From Mermis nigrescens (Eukaryota; Nematoda; Enoplea; Mermithida; Mermithidae), in assembly GCA_036768485.1 (NCBI GenBank), contig JAVLUZ010000191.1:1-64000 (forward strand): a stretch of DNA of 64,000 nt. Reading direction: 5' to 3'. Positions 33,003 through 45,074 of the stretch are shown in pieces. The translations under genes and the position numbers were made by a program. The notes beneath the pieces are model-generated. The model worked only from the letters and a program-made list of their open reading frames with translations, ran no database searches and was not told the DNA's origin. Position 1 is the stretch's first letter. Every line of letters begins with the position of its first letter.

Positions 33003-33129
33003 AACACCAAGCCGTCCATAAATTCGGCTGCAGCTTACAATGAATCAAGAAATAATATTTCTCGACGAAATAATCCTCCGAACAGTCGTTCTTCGAGTGT
33101 GGACGAGTCGCCTCAGAAGAAATATATAG
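33003..33129 (+). CDS. scrib: scrib exon 16: disordered tail
   Basis: Acceptor ttttcatacag, phase 0 in and phase 1 out (ATAG|gtatgt). NTKPSINSAAAYNESRNNIS, then RRNNPPNSRSSSVDESPQKK. Asn/Ser-rich and likely disordered. The RSSSVDESP run corresponds in position to the vertebrate NSLESISSIDRELSPEG block after PDZ4. Confidence 0.85.
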
Positions 33130-33471
33130 GTATGTATGTATATTCAGGATTTTATTAAGGGTTGGGCAAGATTTTAGAAGTCAGATATCTTAAAAACCAT
33201 TTGAAGGTACGCAAAAAATGATGGCATTTTTTATCGATTTTTGGCGAGCTCTATGCAATTGATAAGAAAGAGTTAAACAAGTTGGAAATTTTCCACATTG
33301 TTTCAAACTTAAGTATACAAAGTTGTTGAAAGAGATAAAATTGTCATACATATTGTACCAATTTCAAGCTGAAACCGTGTTTTCTCGATCTTTCAAATGT
33401 ATTTTGAGAAGTATCAATTTTTTCCTTCACGGGATCCTTATGAAAAACAAAAAAACTGGCAGGGTCGGTTT

Positions 33472-34033
33472 TAGGGGCGGATTTGAGGGGGCGGACGCCC
33501 CTTCCCATTGGCCAAAAATATTTGGCGAGATAAAGAATGGATATGAAATTTGCAATGATTTTTTGGCCGTCATTTATTTACTTCCTTCACGATCTGGAAT
33601 CCATTATTTGCTCATTTGATAGCTTCCAGAACAATTAAAAGAGCAGAAACAGCTATTTCAGTATAGATTTTTCCTATTTTCGAGCATAACTTGAAAGTTT
33701 TTCGACGTCCGGCGTCGAATGCTACAAATACAGGAAATTGAGCAGTAAACCATGCTTCTAAACGTCCTTCAGCATAAATTTCACAAATTTTTACGCCGGA
33801 TTTTCGCTAAAGTCAAAGAAATTTAATGATTTTTCTTCACAAAATTGTTTAAAATTTTGTAATGTTCCGGAAAATTTTGCGTCAAAAGTGCTTTTAAACA
33901 AAAGTAGACAATATAAAACGCCGAAAAGACGCTATTTCGCACTTTAGGAGCAAATTTTTGGACCTATGTTGGGCTGAAAAAGTTGGGGTACGGCCGCCTG
34001 CCTCTCCCTAGAAAAATCCTAGATCCGCCACTG
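33472..34033. mobile_element. Family B MITE, complete, TSD GTCGGTTT
   Basis: Starts TAGGGGCGGATTTGAGGGGG and ends CTAGATCCGCCACTG. GTCGGTTT is duplicated exactly at 33464-33471 and 34034-34041. The end CAGTGGCGGATCTAGG (reverse reading) is a tip widely seen in animal hAT MITEs. It is 562 bases and non-coding, and serves as reference for the B pieces at 11668, 21109 and 22640. Confidence 0.9.
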
Positions 34034-35038
34034 GTCGGTTTGAGCGGGGTTTAATCCAGAACGTAAGAGTAGTGTTAATATATGTACATAATTTTCACTT
34101 TAGTCTGATTCACGAAGCCTTGTGCTTGGATGACAATTTTTGGAACGGTGTGCGATTACTAAAACGGTTTAAAATGAAGCAACAGCCATGATATCGAACG
34201 TAGTAATCAATAACCAAGCAAAGTTTTTGTGCAAAATTTTATTACCTTAGGGCGTCTAAGACAACTTTTCTAGTTTCTTCCGTACGCGCTAGATATTAAT
34301 TTTCATGCGCAAATTTCCGTGAAATAGACTTCAGGTAAATTGAAACTCATCATAGGTATATGTTTAGCTACATATTTGATTGAATGTCAATTTCTGACGA
34401 ATTGCATTGAACTCAAAAAGGCATCTTATTGAATGAAACGCTTGCCTTTAAGTAATTACTTATGCGAATTATACTCGTATTTACACGATTGATCATTGAT
34501 CCAGCTAACCAATCCACTCAAGTATTTTACTTTAGACGAAGCTTAAAAACATTAGAAGTTACATATGACTATTTTTTGAGAAACGATAGGAGCTGTACAA
34601 AAATTATCACATTTTATAGCGTTTCTCAACGAGCTTTATACCATGGTTAAGAAGAATTTGAAAGACGAGATTATATTTGCATCATTTCGAATTCGTATAC
34701 AAAAACATCGTTTAAGCTATGTATATGCACATCTGAAGTTCAGGAAAATCTTGATGTTTGTGCATAGATTCACTTTTGGGCCTTTCCGCCGGAAAAATAA
34801 TACATTTTTCCGTTATTTATTCATCCTCCACTGTTGTAAAACAAAGAAAAACAATAAGTGCTTATGTATTCGAGCATTGCCGCCCTTACGCATCGGATAG
34901 ATTTATCAAGTTAGAAGAACTGTGATATTATCTATATTAGTTGCATATACGAACTGCAGTTAGGTTTATTTTATGCGCATTAACTACTTTCGTAGACCCA
35001 ATCAAATTTTGTTTTGTTTTTTATAAAAAATATAAGTA

Positions 35039-35990
35039 CAGTGGGGTGCAAAAGTTTAGAGCCACCCTGCTCAAACAAATCAGGAATGTATAAGTACTTT
35101 ACAAGCCTGTCGCGGTATTTGAGAGAAGCAGCGAGCTGACTTATGGCAAGTTTCTAGACCAGTTTTTGTTGCTGAGCTCAGCATTATATTTATCGTGATA
35201 TTAGAGATTAGAAAAGCCTTGCGGTTATTCTTTACTGCGTAAAATTATGCAAATAGTTCATAACCCCGAAATTTAGTAACGAAAGGTTTTTGACTGCAGC
35301 TAAAACTAATTTTGCAATACGCATGAGGTAATAATGAATTATATATCGTGTTGGCTTTTTAGGCATTTATTGTACTCTGGAGGGCTTCCCGAATAGTCCA
35401 GTTAAAACATCTGCATATTCAATGAATAATTACATTAAATAATTCAAGGAATATTGCTTAAAATTCAAGAAAGAAAAAATTTATGCATTTCAGCGCACTT
35501 TAACTGAAAAATCGGTTATAAGGTTACCAAATGAAGATATTTCGAGCCAATAAACCGATTCTAATCAAAGCTAAGTTATGAAATTCACCGGACTTGGCAT
35601 TGCCACAATAAAGTGCGCAATAAAGTTTTGGAAAATGTTATCGTTTTTTCGATGAATACAGGTTCAATATTTAATTGCTGAATTGGAAGAGTTAGCTTAC
35701 TATCGAACTCTTAAAAAATTTTATGCACAAAAAAAGACTGTATGCATAAAAAAGGATAGTTGTGCTCTTATGCTTGTTGTTCTGGTACAAATATTGGACA
35801 AATTGGTTTTGGCGGCTTATTTCGGCATTTTTCAATGTCTAAGGCTAAACAACAAAGCTCCAATCTCATAAATGATGTTCTATAAACTGAGTTTTCGTAT
35901 TTTAGTAATTTTGATCTTATAATAACATCATAACTGTTTATCAAGTGGTCGATTTGGTTATAACGCAGGGTGACTCTAAACTTTTACATC
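35039..35990. mobile_element. Tc1/mariner-like element, decayed
   Basis: After TA the left end reads CAGTGGGGTGCAAAAGTTTA and continues GAGCCACCCTGC. The right end GCAGGGTGACTCTAAACTTT, then TACATCG, is the inverse with few changes. CAGTG...AAAAGTTT tips and TA flanks are typical of Tc1/mariner. At about 950 bases it is shorter than an intact element. The open frame 35683-35871 shows no DDE/D transposase motif, so it is non-autonomous or heavily decayed. Confidence 0.82.
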
Positions 35991-36079
35991 GTAGCCCATG
36001 CAATGGCAGATAACCTGTTCTGATTTATGCATATGTATGAACGCTTAGGCATTACCAGTCATACGTGATCTTTGGGTGG

Positions 36080-36385
36080 GGTGGGTTTCAGCCCCCCTGC
36101 AAAATTTTTACCCCCCCCCTTCCTTCCCGCAGAAATTTTTTTCACCTTCCCCCTCCGAAAATTCGCAATTTTTCGAAAGTTCCCAAAAATTTCCTAAAAA
36201 TTCGTAAGAAAGGTTCTTTTTTAAGCGTTTTTAACTATCTATTTGCTCAAAAATGTCAAATTTTGGGTGCTTCGCGCCATATACTGATGTTTTGAGACTA
36301 TATTTTGTTCAATTTTTTCGACTTTTTAAACTTTTTTCCAAATTTTTTTCATGCTTTTATGCTCTAGAAACTACAGTTTAACTAC
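36080..36385. repeat. Family A copy, inverted
   Basis: CCCCCCCTTCCTTCCCGCAG start, CTATCTATTTGCTCAAAAATG, GTGCTTCGCGCCATATACTG, then CATGCTTTTATGCTCTAGAA. This is the reverse complement order of 17015-17395. Not coding. Confidence 0.7.
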
Positions 36386-36557
36386 GTCCATGGAATTTCG
36401 TGTACGCATATTTTCATTTTTGATCGACTAATTAACAGTATATACATATATAGTTTAAGTGACGATTAAGAATGGCCTGATTTTCGTCTTTTATGTGCAT
36501 TATTTTTCATTTTTATTAGTAGTTTCAAGTTTTTCGAATGTACTCATACATACACAG

Positions 36558-36790
36558 GCATCCCAGTTCCAAAGCCATACGCTTCTAAGATGCCCACTGC
36601 CCATTCTGCCATGATGACTGGCTCTCGATCAACGGATTTCATTCATAACGTCGGTGCAACAGTGGTCAATGCGAATCGCTCAACTTCTGACGTCCATTCG
36701 TTCTCGGAAACTCTAGAACATGCGTCAGTTTCTAGCGTTGCGGTCAACCCTCGCCTTCCCGCTGTGCCACCGAAGCCAGCTTTGCCGCTT
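36558..36790 (+). CDS. scrib: scrib exon 17: disordered tail
   Basis: Acceptor atacatacacag, phase 1 in and phase 0 out. GIPVPKPYASKMPTAHSAMM, SSVAVNPRLPAVPPKPALPL. The proline-rich PAVPPKPALPL looks like an SH3-binding stretch. The donor is taken as CTT|gtgggt because exon 18 reads only in phase 0; GTGG|gtttat, four bases on, would shift the frame into a stop in exon 18. Confidence 0.82.
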
Positions 36791-37482
36791 GTGGGTTTAT
36801 TAGCATATTTGCATGCCTAATAGATGATTACCTGCCGTCATAAAGCTCCTATGTACTTATGTACGCATATTTGTGCGAAAAAAAGAATTTTATAAAATAA
36901 AAGGCACGAACAAAAAGTCATAAGAACGTTAAACTCCTATTTATGCATGTTTATACATATATAGTTGAAAAAGCCATTACCTTAAAGCATTTGCTTACAT
37001 ATCTCATCTTTATTCACTGCATTGATTTTTCCTAATTTTTTTAATTTTCATGTTTAAAGATGAAAGTTTTTGAAGCAGTCTTGAATTGAAGACAGGTTTT
37101 ACCGCTGATTAAATGCGCTGCATTATGCTACATCGTTCTGTTTAATTTTGTGTTCATATATGGACATGCGTACTTTAAGGATTTTTTTAAGACTTCGTTG
37201 AAACCAACTTCCTCATACATAACACTTACTTTTTTATATACTTTGTGTCTTCACGTTATTTCTTAAATATTGCTTTATGCTTCTAAAATAAGTGCTCCTT
37301 TTTAGCGAGATAGGTTGCCTGCTCGCTTTTGTTGCCCGTTTTATCCTAATTTACTGCAGTATTGTCTTTCCTACATTTTGAATATTTACATATTTGATTT
37401 GTTTTTTTGTTGCGAAATTTAAACTCTTACGGCGAACTTTGACTAAATGCTGATCTCCTTACTTTGAAATTGTTGTTTTTAG
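36791..37482. other. Intron 17, no feature seen
   Basis: About 0.7 kb of AT-rich intron ending in a good pyrimidine tract (tgttgtttttag). No repeats recognised. Confidence 0.5.
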
Positions 37483-37608
37483 GATTTGAGATATGTCGCT
37501 TTTCCAAGCGGCAGTGACTCCAAAAAAGATGACGCAGCGTCCCAACTTCTGGCGCAGTCAAAAATCTCTCCTGCCAAACGTGAAAGTTGTATTCCGCATC
37601 TATCTCAG
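37483..37608 (+). CDS. scrib: scrib exon 18: tail
   Basis: Phase 0 in and out. DLRYVAFPSGSDSKKDDAAS, QLLAQSKISPAKRESCIPHL. No domain. It is supported by strong splice sites (tgtttttag and CAG|gtgctt), an open frame throughout, and neighbours in phase. Confidence 0.78.
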
Positions 37609-37631
37609 GTGCTTTAGTGATGTCCATCGGT

Positions 37632-37844
37632 CAAACGTGTAACGGCTCGAAATTTGGTGGGGTATCCCGGCTATTTGGGGGTGAGGGTGAATGACCCCCA
37701 ACTTTAGACCAAAAACACCTAAAAACGGCCAAAAAAATCAATTTTTTCCCAAAATCGGGGGAGGATATAAAATTTTCTGGCTCTGGTGGATCGGAGGACA
37801 ACTAACTTGGGTTGGGAGAATCCTCCACCCCTGTTACACGTATG
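37632..37844. repeat. Family K element with inverted tips
   Basis: Left tip CAAACGTGTAAC, right tip GTTACACGTATG. In between: GGGTGAATGACCCCCAAC, AAAACGGCCAAAAAAATC, AAAATTTTCTGGCTCTGG and ATCCTCCACCCCTG. Other K copies: 15590 (inverted), 17941, 40010-40240 and 46310-46520. No clear 8-bp duplication was found. Confidence 0.65.
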
Positions 37845-38024
37845 CCGAAAAGTCGTATCACCTTTTTAAAAATGCCATTAGCGCACTGAGCTAATGGTCA
37901 TTACGCAATTTTTACCAGTCTTTTTTAACTAGTGCAAAAATCACTTGGAAACGAATATCTTTATTACTTTAGCATCAGATTTCTTCATTGTTCCGACAAA
38001 CGACCATGTCGCTACCAGACCTTC

Positions 38025-38405
38025 ACAGTGTGCAACTCTCAGGGGAAACCTGCAGAGCATGGGAATTCCGGGGATGAAACAAAAAATTGGCGAAAGCTTC
38101 ATTTTTTGAACTCAACGAATGATGGATACGCGTCAAAAACGTAATCTTTTGGCGTTTCTGACGATGCTTTATCTTTCTCAAAAATAACGAAAATTTTCGA
38201 AAAATCTGAAAAAATCGAGTAAATTGAAGCAATATAGTCGCAAAAATGAGTATATTGCGCGAAGCGCACGAAATTTGACACTTTGCGCCAACAGATACAT
38301 AGCTAATAACGATTAAAACATGACTTTTTCCATGAATTTTTCGAATATCGTTAATTCTAGAGGGTGTGAAAATATTATTGCTTAGGGGGAAGGGGGTGAA
38401 AAAGG
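38025..38405. repeat. Family A copy
   Basis: GCAGAGCATGGGAATTCCGG, CAAAAACGTAATCTTTTGGC, GTTTCTGACGATGCTTTATC, ATTGCGCGAAGCGCACG and a final GGGGGAAGGGGGTG. Same order as 17015-17395. The minus-strand open frames 38023-38409 come from it. Confidence 0.7.
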
Positions 38406-38699
38406 TCATTTATGGCCGCTACGGACTGTGTCAAGCAATGAAGAAATTGAATGCTACAGTAATAATGGTATTCATAATTCCCGGTCGACTTCATGCATCA
38501 TTATGAAAATGAACTATAGAGATGCAAACATAACGGTCATTCCAGTATTATATATCTTCTTCGTGTTCATGATTTAAAGTAAAATATGTATACATCTTTT
38601 TAAGGAATAAAGAATAAAAATATTATTACTGTAATTGCGTATAAATAATTTAATTCGTTTTTTCCATTCAGTGATAAGCAGACACAGGCACATACATAG

Positions 38700-38866
38700 C
38701 TATAGCTGGCCGTCCTACTTTGGGGGGACCAGCACCAATTTTTGGGGACCAAGCCCATAAAGGCCAAAAATAGCACAAAATTATGTGTAAAAAGTCCTAT
38801 TTTTCTGATTTTTCTGAATTTTTGGGGGTCGAACTCCCATTCGCTCCAGAGATACGTGCCTGATGA
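38700..38866. repeat. Family N copy
   Basis: AGCTGGCCGTCCTACTTTGG, then GGGGACCAGCACC..., ending TCCAGAGATACGTGCCTGA. Similar in layout to 23745-24075. Confidence 0.5.
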
Positions 38867-38999
38867 TAGCAAAGGACTCTCCAGACCTTTAATATCCTTA
38901 TGTAGGTAGAACAAACAGCTTGCGCTTATCTTATAATTTATTATTTATTAATTTTCATTATTATCACTTTCACGTATCGCTTATCCTTTTGTACTATAG

Positions 39000-39132
39000 A
39001 ATGCTGCGCCTTCAACGCCAACTTCGGGCGATTCTAACCCAGAAAGATTACCCTTTACGCGAAAACTTGAGAAATTTGAACATCAAATTGAACAGAGGAC
39101 AGTGGATGGAGAAAAATCGAAGTTGATTCCGC
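39000..39132 (+). CDS. scrib: scrib exon 19: conserved tail helix
   Basis: Acceptor ttttgtactatag, phase 0 in and phase 1 out (CCGC|gtaaga). NAAPSTPTSGDSNPERLPFT, then RKLEKFEHQIEQRTVDGEKS, KLIP. The RLPFTRKLEKFEHQIEQ segment sits where other Scribbles have SFRERQKYFELEVR, a short conserved charged helix. The next expected motif (LVxxxDLxxMxxEEAxKL) is not in the following visible exon. Confidence 0.88.
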
Positions 39133-39669
39133 GTAAGAGTTTTGCAGTTAGAAATTATTTTATCGATTGACAAATTTAAGTTAAGTATAAATTATAAGAC
39201 TGGTTTTTCAATACGTTGATGTTCTAGATGCCTTCCTCATTAAAATAGAATGTAAATCAAATGTTTAAAATTCATTGATTTAATATTTGTTGATTTATTT
39301 TCGTCGTATGACTAGATGACTAGAAATGATTTTTAGCGAATAAGTGTTAAAATAATGCAATAAAAGTCTTAAATGATATAATAGACTGTATGAGCATTTT
39401 AAGAATGTATACAAATTATATTTCGGATTTATTAGTAATATATACTGTTCTTCCTACAGCAATGAAATGCCGAGTCCTGCATAACCTTGGCCCCCACCCT
39501 AGCACATTACTCAGAAATCCTACATATATGTATTATACCTACTGTCAGCACATGTACATGTATGTAGGAGTACGTATACGTACACATATACATAAACACT
39601 CAGACCCGTATCCGGGATTTTATTTGGAGGGGAGTGTAAATTTTGAGGTCAGATATCTCGACAACTGTT

Positions 39670-39990
39670 AGGAGATAGCAAAGAAAAATGCACCGATGGA
39701 ACAAAAAGCCGAATATGCTTGGGATTGGGGATTAAAACGATTGAAAAAGCAGCAAGTCAGCTATGCAGTAGCTATGGTAACGTAGATGGAGTAAACTAGG
39801 AGCGACTTCGTAAGCCAATTGTATGAAGTAGCAAACATGAATGCATTTAAGACAAAGGAATTGTTGGTTTGAAGCAGTAGGAAACGCGTAAGCGTACGCG
39901 AAACTGACTACATATAGGTACACTTGCATGCTCGCAACGATTGTATGCACTAATCAATTGACGCCAGGTTTGCTTGCTGTAATGCTCATG
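39670..39990. repeat. Family C copy, left arm and middle
   Basis: Matches 11829-12290 from GCAAAGAAAAATGC through AGCAGCAAGTCAGCTATGCA to GACGCCAGGTTTGC, with the part of the arm after the TGGGGATTA block lost. The right arm is absent. Confidence 0.75.
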
Positions 39991-40009
39991 ATAGCATGTG
40001 TGGTTCTCG

Positions 40010-40240
40010 GCCATTTTTAGGGGGAGTGAATCAGATTTTTGACTAAAAATGGAAAAAACATCTAAAAATAGCTAAAAAGCGCATATTGTCGCCAAAAAAT
40101 GGAAGGGTCATAAGTTTTCTGACTTTGATGATTGGGTAATTTTTAGGGTGGTGGGGGGGGGGCAAATGACCTCCAATTTTTGGCCAAAAATGACAAAAAA
40201 TAGGCACCTAACAAATGGCCACAAAGTGCGGGTTTTCGCC
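40010..40240. repeat. Family K copies, partial
   Basis: GGCCATTTTTAGGGGGAGTG, then GGTGGTGGGGGGGGGGCAAA and TTTTGGCCAAAAATGACAAA. Two K-like pieces in the same orientation. Confidence 0.55.
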
Positions 40241-40771
40241 AAAAACCAATTCCGGCTCGTGCAAAGATTCTTGAAGCGGCAGTTTGCTAGATGCACCACA
40301 TGTCAAGCAAGAGGACATTCAACATCAATGAGAAGAATTTAGTGCAACAGTCGCCATGTTAGCGTAATCTAAGATGCCATTTTATTCAGTAAAAACATAA
40401 TACAGTAATAAGATTTCAGCGAAAATTGGTTGAATTCATAAGCGCAGTGGTGTCTATTAGGAGACTCAATCAGCATATTACAATCTCCATATTAAATCTG
40501 ATTGCGCAATACACGTCATTTTAGCTTTTCCAGTCGAGTTTTATGTGCAAATTCAGCCAAAAGATTGTAAAATTTCGACGCTTCGCGCGGACTAATATTA
40601 TCAACTAAATTTAGGGCAAATTAACACTTTTTGGACAGAATGCGCATGTAAAAAATAGTGTGTAAAAACACTAGTAGTATGTAAAAATGTGTACATTTAA
40701 TAGTATATTGATATGTGTATGTACAAAATTTTTTTGCTCATATATGGGCTTTTTTGGAAACCTTTTTACAC

Positions 40772-41248
40772 ACATGCACACTGGGGGGTATGGGGGTATT
40801 CCCTGCCATAACTTTTTAAAGGCATACCTTCCTCGGGCCATTTGCGGACCAAAACCTATCGTTGGAATGATGAACGAGCGCCAAACGATGCCCAGCAGTA
40901 TAATCTGGATTATTTTTCGTGTAGTACTGTGTCTATTCATTCCTTTAGACACTTTTTGTCCATCATTATGTCCATATTTGATAGTTCAAGTCATTCCATC
41001 GTTCTTATTACCATTTTTTTTCATGCAAACTTAATCACGAATATATATAAAAGAGTAGAATACGACGAATTAAAGCATTTTTACGGGTTGTGACGGGGGA
41101 GTAAGGAACGACAAAAATATCTAAAAAAATATAAACTCATCATTTTAGCGCCGTAATCAGCCATAAAAATTAATCATTTACCCACCCACCCCGCCACCAA
41201 GAAATTCGGGTTTACCCCCTCCCAAAACTTTTGACCGTGTGCGTCTAT
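40772..41248. repeat. Family I copy, inverted
   Basis: Starts GCACACTGGGGGGTATGGGG and ends CCAAAACTTTTGACCGTGTG, the reverse of 31331-31722. Open frames 40671-41093 on both strands fall inside it. Confidence 0.7.
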
Positions 41249-41996
41249 GCCTTTGCACATTTACAAAGAGGCTCGTACAGAAAAACAGTGTCGGCTAACA
41301 AAAACAGACCAACTTATTTATTGATCCCCATTTTGGGATTTTACCCCCTCCCTTAACTCTGGACCTTGGGAAACTATGATATGTATGTAAATAATCATGT
41401 ATATTTTAATTTTATTTGACAAAGGCAGAGAACGTTCGCTGTTCTTTATTTTCGTGCTTTATATCATGTATTGTTTAACATCATATACAAACAGAAAAGC
41501 TTGCCCGAATTTGATTAAAAAATGAGCGAGTGCTACACTATCAGTAGAATGCTGATGATTGTGCATATTTTATTAAAGTCTAAGTACTTTTGAGCGAAAG
41601 TTATGTAGAAGTAGTATTCTGGATTACTGCGTGCATAAAGTATGTACTTTGGTTTGGGTCAACATCGGACAATTTTCAGTAGTGGACTGGATGATGAGAA
41701 ATCAGTTGTGTAGATAGTTTAAGTGATTAATTTTTTTGTGTATGAGTATGGAATAGATAAAAAATTTTCGAATTTCATTGTATAGGACTCATTGAGAAAC
41801 GCTAAAAAATGCCTCTATTTTTTGACGACTACTAATCGTCCTCAAGATATCTGACTTAAGAATTTCTTGTCCCTCCGAAATAAAATCCTGGCTACGGTCC
41901 TGTATACACATGTAAGAGTTTTCTACGATTAGCTACAATTTAGAATGAATTCTATATGGTTCATTTTTATGTAATTGATAAGAATTTTTTATTTAG

Positions 41997-42146
41997 CCAA
42001 AAAATATCACAGCTACCTGTCGTGTCCTGCTCCCAAAGTCCGACTTTTGCTGCGGCTGACGACCCAAAGAAAGTTGCTGTAGTCGGTGGATTTCAGAGAA
42101 GTCAGAGCTCGAAGCCCATTGAGAATGGCACATCTACTAATATTGG
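41997..42146 (+). CDS. scrib: scrib exon 20 (probable): tail
   Basis: Acceptor ttttttatttag and donor GG|gtaaag are both good. Frame: phase 2 in, phase 2 out, 150 bases. SQKISQLPVVSCSQSPTF-type start (QKISQLPVVSCSQSPTFAAA), then DDPKKVAVVGGFQRSQSSKP. The other two frames hit stops, so this frame is preferred. It does not join exon 19 (phase 1) or exon 21 (phase 0), so an exon on each side is unplaced, or this is an alternative exon. Its length divisible by three would allow skipping. Confidence 0.65.
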
Positions 42147-42396
42147 GTAAAGCGAACGACGGATTTTATATTTTCTAAATATTTATTTAAGTTATGTAAC
42201 AAGAAGCGTAACCCCTGTGTTCCAACGCGGCACGGTTGTGAAGTTTAGCAACAGAAAATATTTAACAAATCTATCCTCACCTCATGATATTTAATGTAAA
42301 GTATATACCGATTTTGATAGGTAGTTATTTTCGCGGCTGTAAGCGTCATTTGACGACGCAAAAGTGCATGATTTCATGTTTAGCTATGTATGCATG

Positions 42397-43095
42397 TACT
42401 AGCAAAGAAAAATGCTCCGATGGAACAAACAAGACGAATATACTTGGGATTACGGATTGTTGAGAATGTAAAAGAAGGGACTACGAAAAAACTACCTATG
42501 CATATGCCCAGGCCCGTATCCAGGATCTTATTTCGGGGGGGGGCGAAAGTTTTGAAGTTCATATCTCGAGAATCATTAGGAGATGAGCAAAACTAAAGGC
42601 ATTTTTGATTGTATCTCAACGAGCTCTATGCAATGGCGAAGAAAATTTTCAAGAAACAAATCTATCGTTTAAACAATCTACACAACTGATTTCTTACCAT
42701 TCAATTGACGAATAATTTCCTTACTTCTGTCTGATAGAAGTTAGGAAATTGTTCGTCAATTGAATGATAAGAAATCAAAAATTTACAAAGAAAAAATATA
42801 GAAAATGTATGATTCGGCGCGAAATATACATTCAAGATTATGTTTGTACACTCTTATGTGAAGCATTGAAAACTATTTAAAAAAGCTTACATTTCTCCAG
42901 AGGTCGCAGATATACTTCGATTTTTTGCGTTGCTTAGAGAAAGTCTGATTTTTAACAGATTTTGCGACTTAAGGCATATGCATAGGTAGCTTTTTCCTTG
43001 TCCTCTCCTTTTATATCCTTAATAATCCGAAATCCCATCTCAAGTATATTCGTCTTTTTTTGTTCCATCGGAGCATTTTTCTTTGCTAGTACCTA
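42397..43095. mobile_element. Family C foldback, internally deleted
   Basis: The left arm (42397-42500) and right arm (42895-43095) mirror each other as in 11829-12650. The middle is replaced by an O-type piece (CCCGTATCCAGGATC) and a small hairpin, TTACCATTCAATTGACGAA with its inverse at 42752-42770. Satellite D follows on the right. Confidence 0.78.
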
Positions 43096-43224
43096 CTTTT
43101 AATTAGCATAATTTGAGTAAATCAGTCGGTAAACACATATGGTACCATGCCATAGTAATAACAGCAGTCTAAGAACGCGGAAAACAATATTGTTCTGAAC
43201 ATCAATATAATCTTTCTTTAAACA

Positions 43225-44300
43225 AGACAGCCTTGCCTTCAATCAAATGTTTTCAGCGTAAACTTTACGCGACTACTGGGTGGAAGGAACACTTACATAT
43301 ACACTCAGATTCGTAATTCTGACTTTACATGGAACATTTAAAAAAAATTAAGCTATTGCAACGCTCTGAAATTGAAGTTAATTTTTAGTGTAAACATCAC
43401 ACAACTAATGGGTATAAAGAAAGCATACAGTCAGATTCGTAATCCTGACCTTACGGGACACATTTTGAACAAAATTCATGTATTGCAATGCTCTACAAGT
43501 AAAATAAATTTGTAGTGTATACTTACACGTTAACGATAAATGAATAGTACAAACTTCGCACAACTATGTACTGGATGTAAAGAAAACTAACAATCATATT
43601 CGTAATTCTGATATTATATGGACCATTTTGAAAAAAGCTTCCGCAATGCTCTAGAACTGAAGTTAATTTTCAGTGTAAACTTTGCATAACTACTGGATGT
43701 TAGTAAATTTAGTAGTCAGATTTGTAATCCTGGCATTACGCGATCATTTTGATAAAATTCAATGTTTGACAATGATCTGGAAGCAAAATGAATTTTTAGT
43801 GTTAACTTTGCAGTTCTACAATAAATCAGTAGCATAAGCTATACACAAGTAATGGTTGTAGAGAAATTTAACAGTCAGATTTATATTCCTGACGTTACAG
43901 AGAACATTTTGAAAAAATTCACGTTTCGCTACGCTCTGGAAGTAAAATGTATTTTTAGTGTAAACTTTACACCTTAAGAATCACTCAATATTTGGCGTAA
44001 TTAAACGCGCTTACGTGCACGCGTGATCCTTGGTGTTTAATAAATTTTTTATAATTAGTATCATGTCCCAACCAATATCGGGAAAAGTTGACAAACAAAA
44101 ACATAACAAAAACGTCTTTTTTAGCTGCAATGTTGGAACTTTAACCTCCAAAAATAATTCAGTATTGAGTGTAAAGAAACGCGACCAAGTGCGATGCGTA
44201 ACCATCGACATGAAATTATTTTTAAAATAGTTCGCACTATTCAATTCATAACCGGAGTAGTTGACAGGCGATACTTTGCACTTTCTGCTTTATATCCGGC
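43225..44300. repeat. Satellite D array, locus 2
   Basis: Eight or so units of 115-135 bases with CAGATTCGTAATCCTGAC, ACTACTGGATGTAAAG and GTGTAAACTTTACA motifs. It begins about 130 bases after the family C right arm. The final part (44000-44480) degenerates into longer, less regular repeats, and 44465-44570 is loosely duplicated at 44675-44790. Confidence 0.85.
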
Positions 44301-45074
44301 GCGGATGACAAATTGAAAGAAGATGAAAACGTGTTTTTTCGCGTCCACCTCCGTAGTGACATTAAACCGCCAGAACTGATCCGTATTGATGTTACACGAA
44401 CGTGGTCAACTTCATTGTGTAACCCTTGAACCTTAAATCTTTTCCACAAGTAGATTTTGTCACTGGTGATAAGATTCAAAGTCTTCTAATTTGTAGTGTG
44501 ATCAAAAAAATTAATACTTCACTTTGAAGTTCAGAGGTGTAATTCTACTTTTTTGCAAGACCTCCCAGATGCTCAGGAGGAAAGAATTATCGCTAAAAGA
44601 TTGGCACTTTTTTTTGTAATACAAAATAACAAATTAACCACTGCTTTAAGTTTGTGCGAAATAATTTTGACTGACGATAAGGGTCAAAGTTTAGTGTGGG
44701 TCCAAAAAATTAATAGTATAATCTTGGTCATCGTAATTTTCTTTTTGCAAGGATTTTATTTAATATTCGTCGCAGAGGTGGGGGGATTTTAGCGATTTCC
44801 ACTCTTAACGTATTTTCAAAATTTATCAAAAAAAGGATTATTTTACTAGTTTTTAGCAAAAGTCGAACCTTTTATTTTCTTAATCGAGAACTTACATACA
44901 TCTATTATACGATCGATCAAAAATGAGGTCCACTGCGTACTCATAAAAATGAATAGACATCTAGCCCTATAAACTGGATTCTGAATGATTATACGTGAAA
45001 ATTTTGCGGTCATGAACAGAATCAAGAAATACGGTGGAAATTTTTTGAATTTTTTACAATTGCATTCAAAATAG

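Noticed and set aside
35683..35871. 62-codon frame inside the Tc1/mariner-like element
   Set aside because: No helix-turn-helix or DDE/D motif; composition is that of random AT-rich sequence.
39458..39671. Strong-looking acceptor (tgttcttcctacag) followed by an open frame, considered as the missing scrib exon
   Set aside because: The joined peptide has no Scribble motif and runs into a family O/C repeat.
44553..44792. Peptide with DLPDAQEERIIAKR, resembling the missing DLxxMxxEEAxKL motif of Scribble
   Set aside because: It lies after exon 20 in the repetitive region next to satellite D, no frame joins both neighbours convincingly, and part of the region is duplicated at 44465. The resemblance is short.
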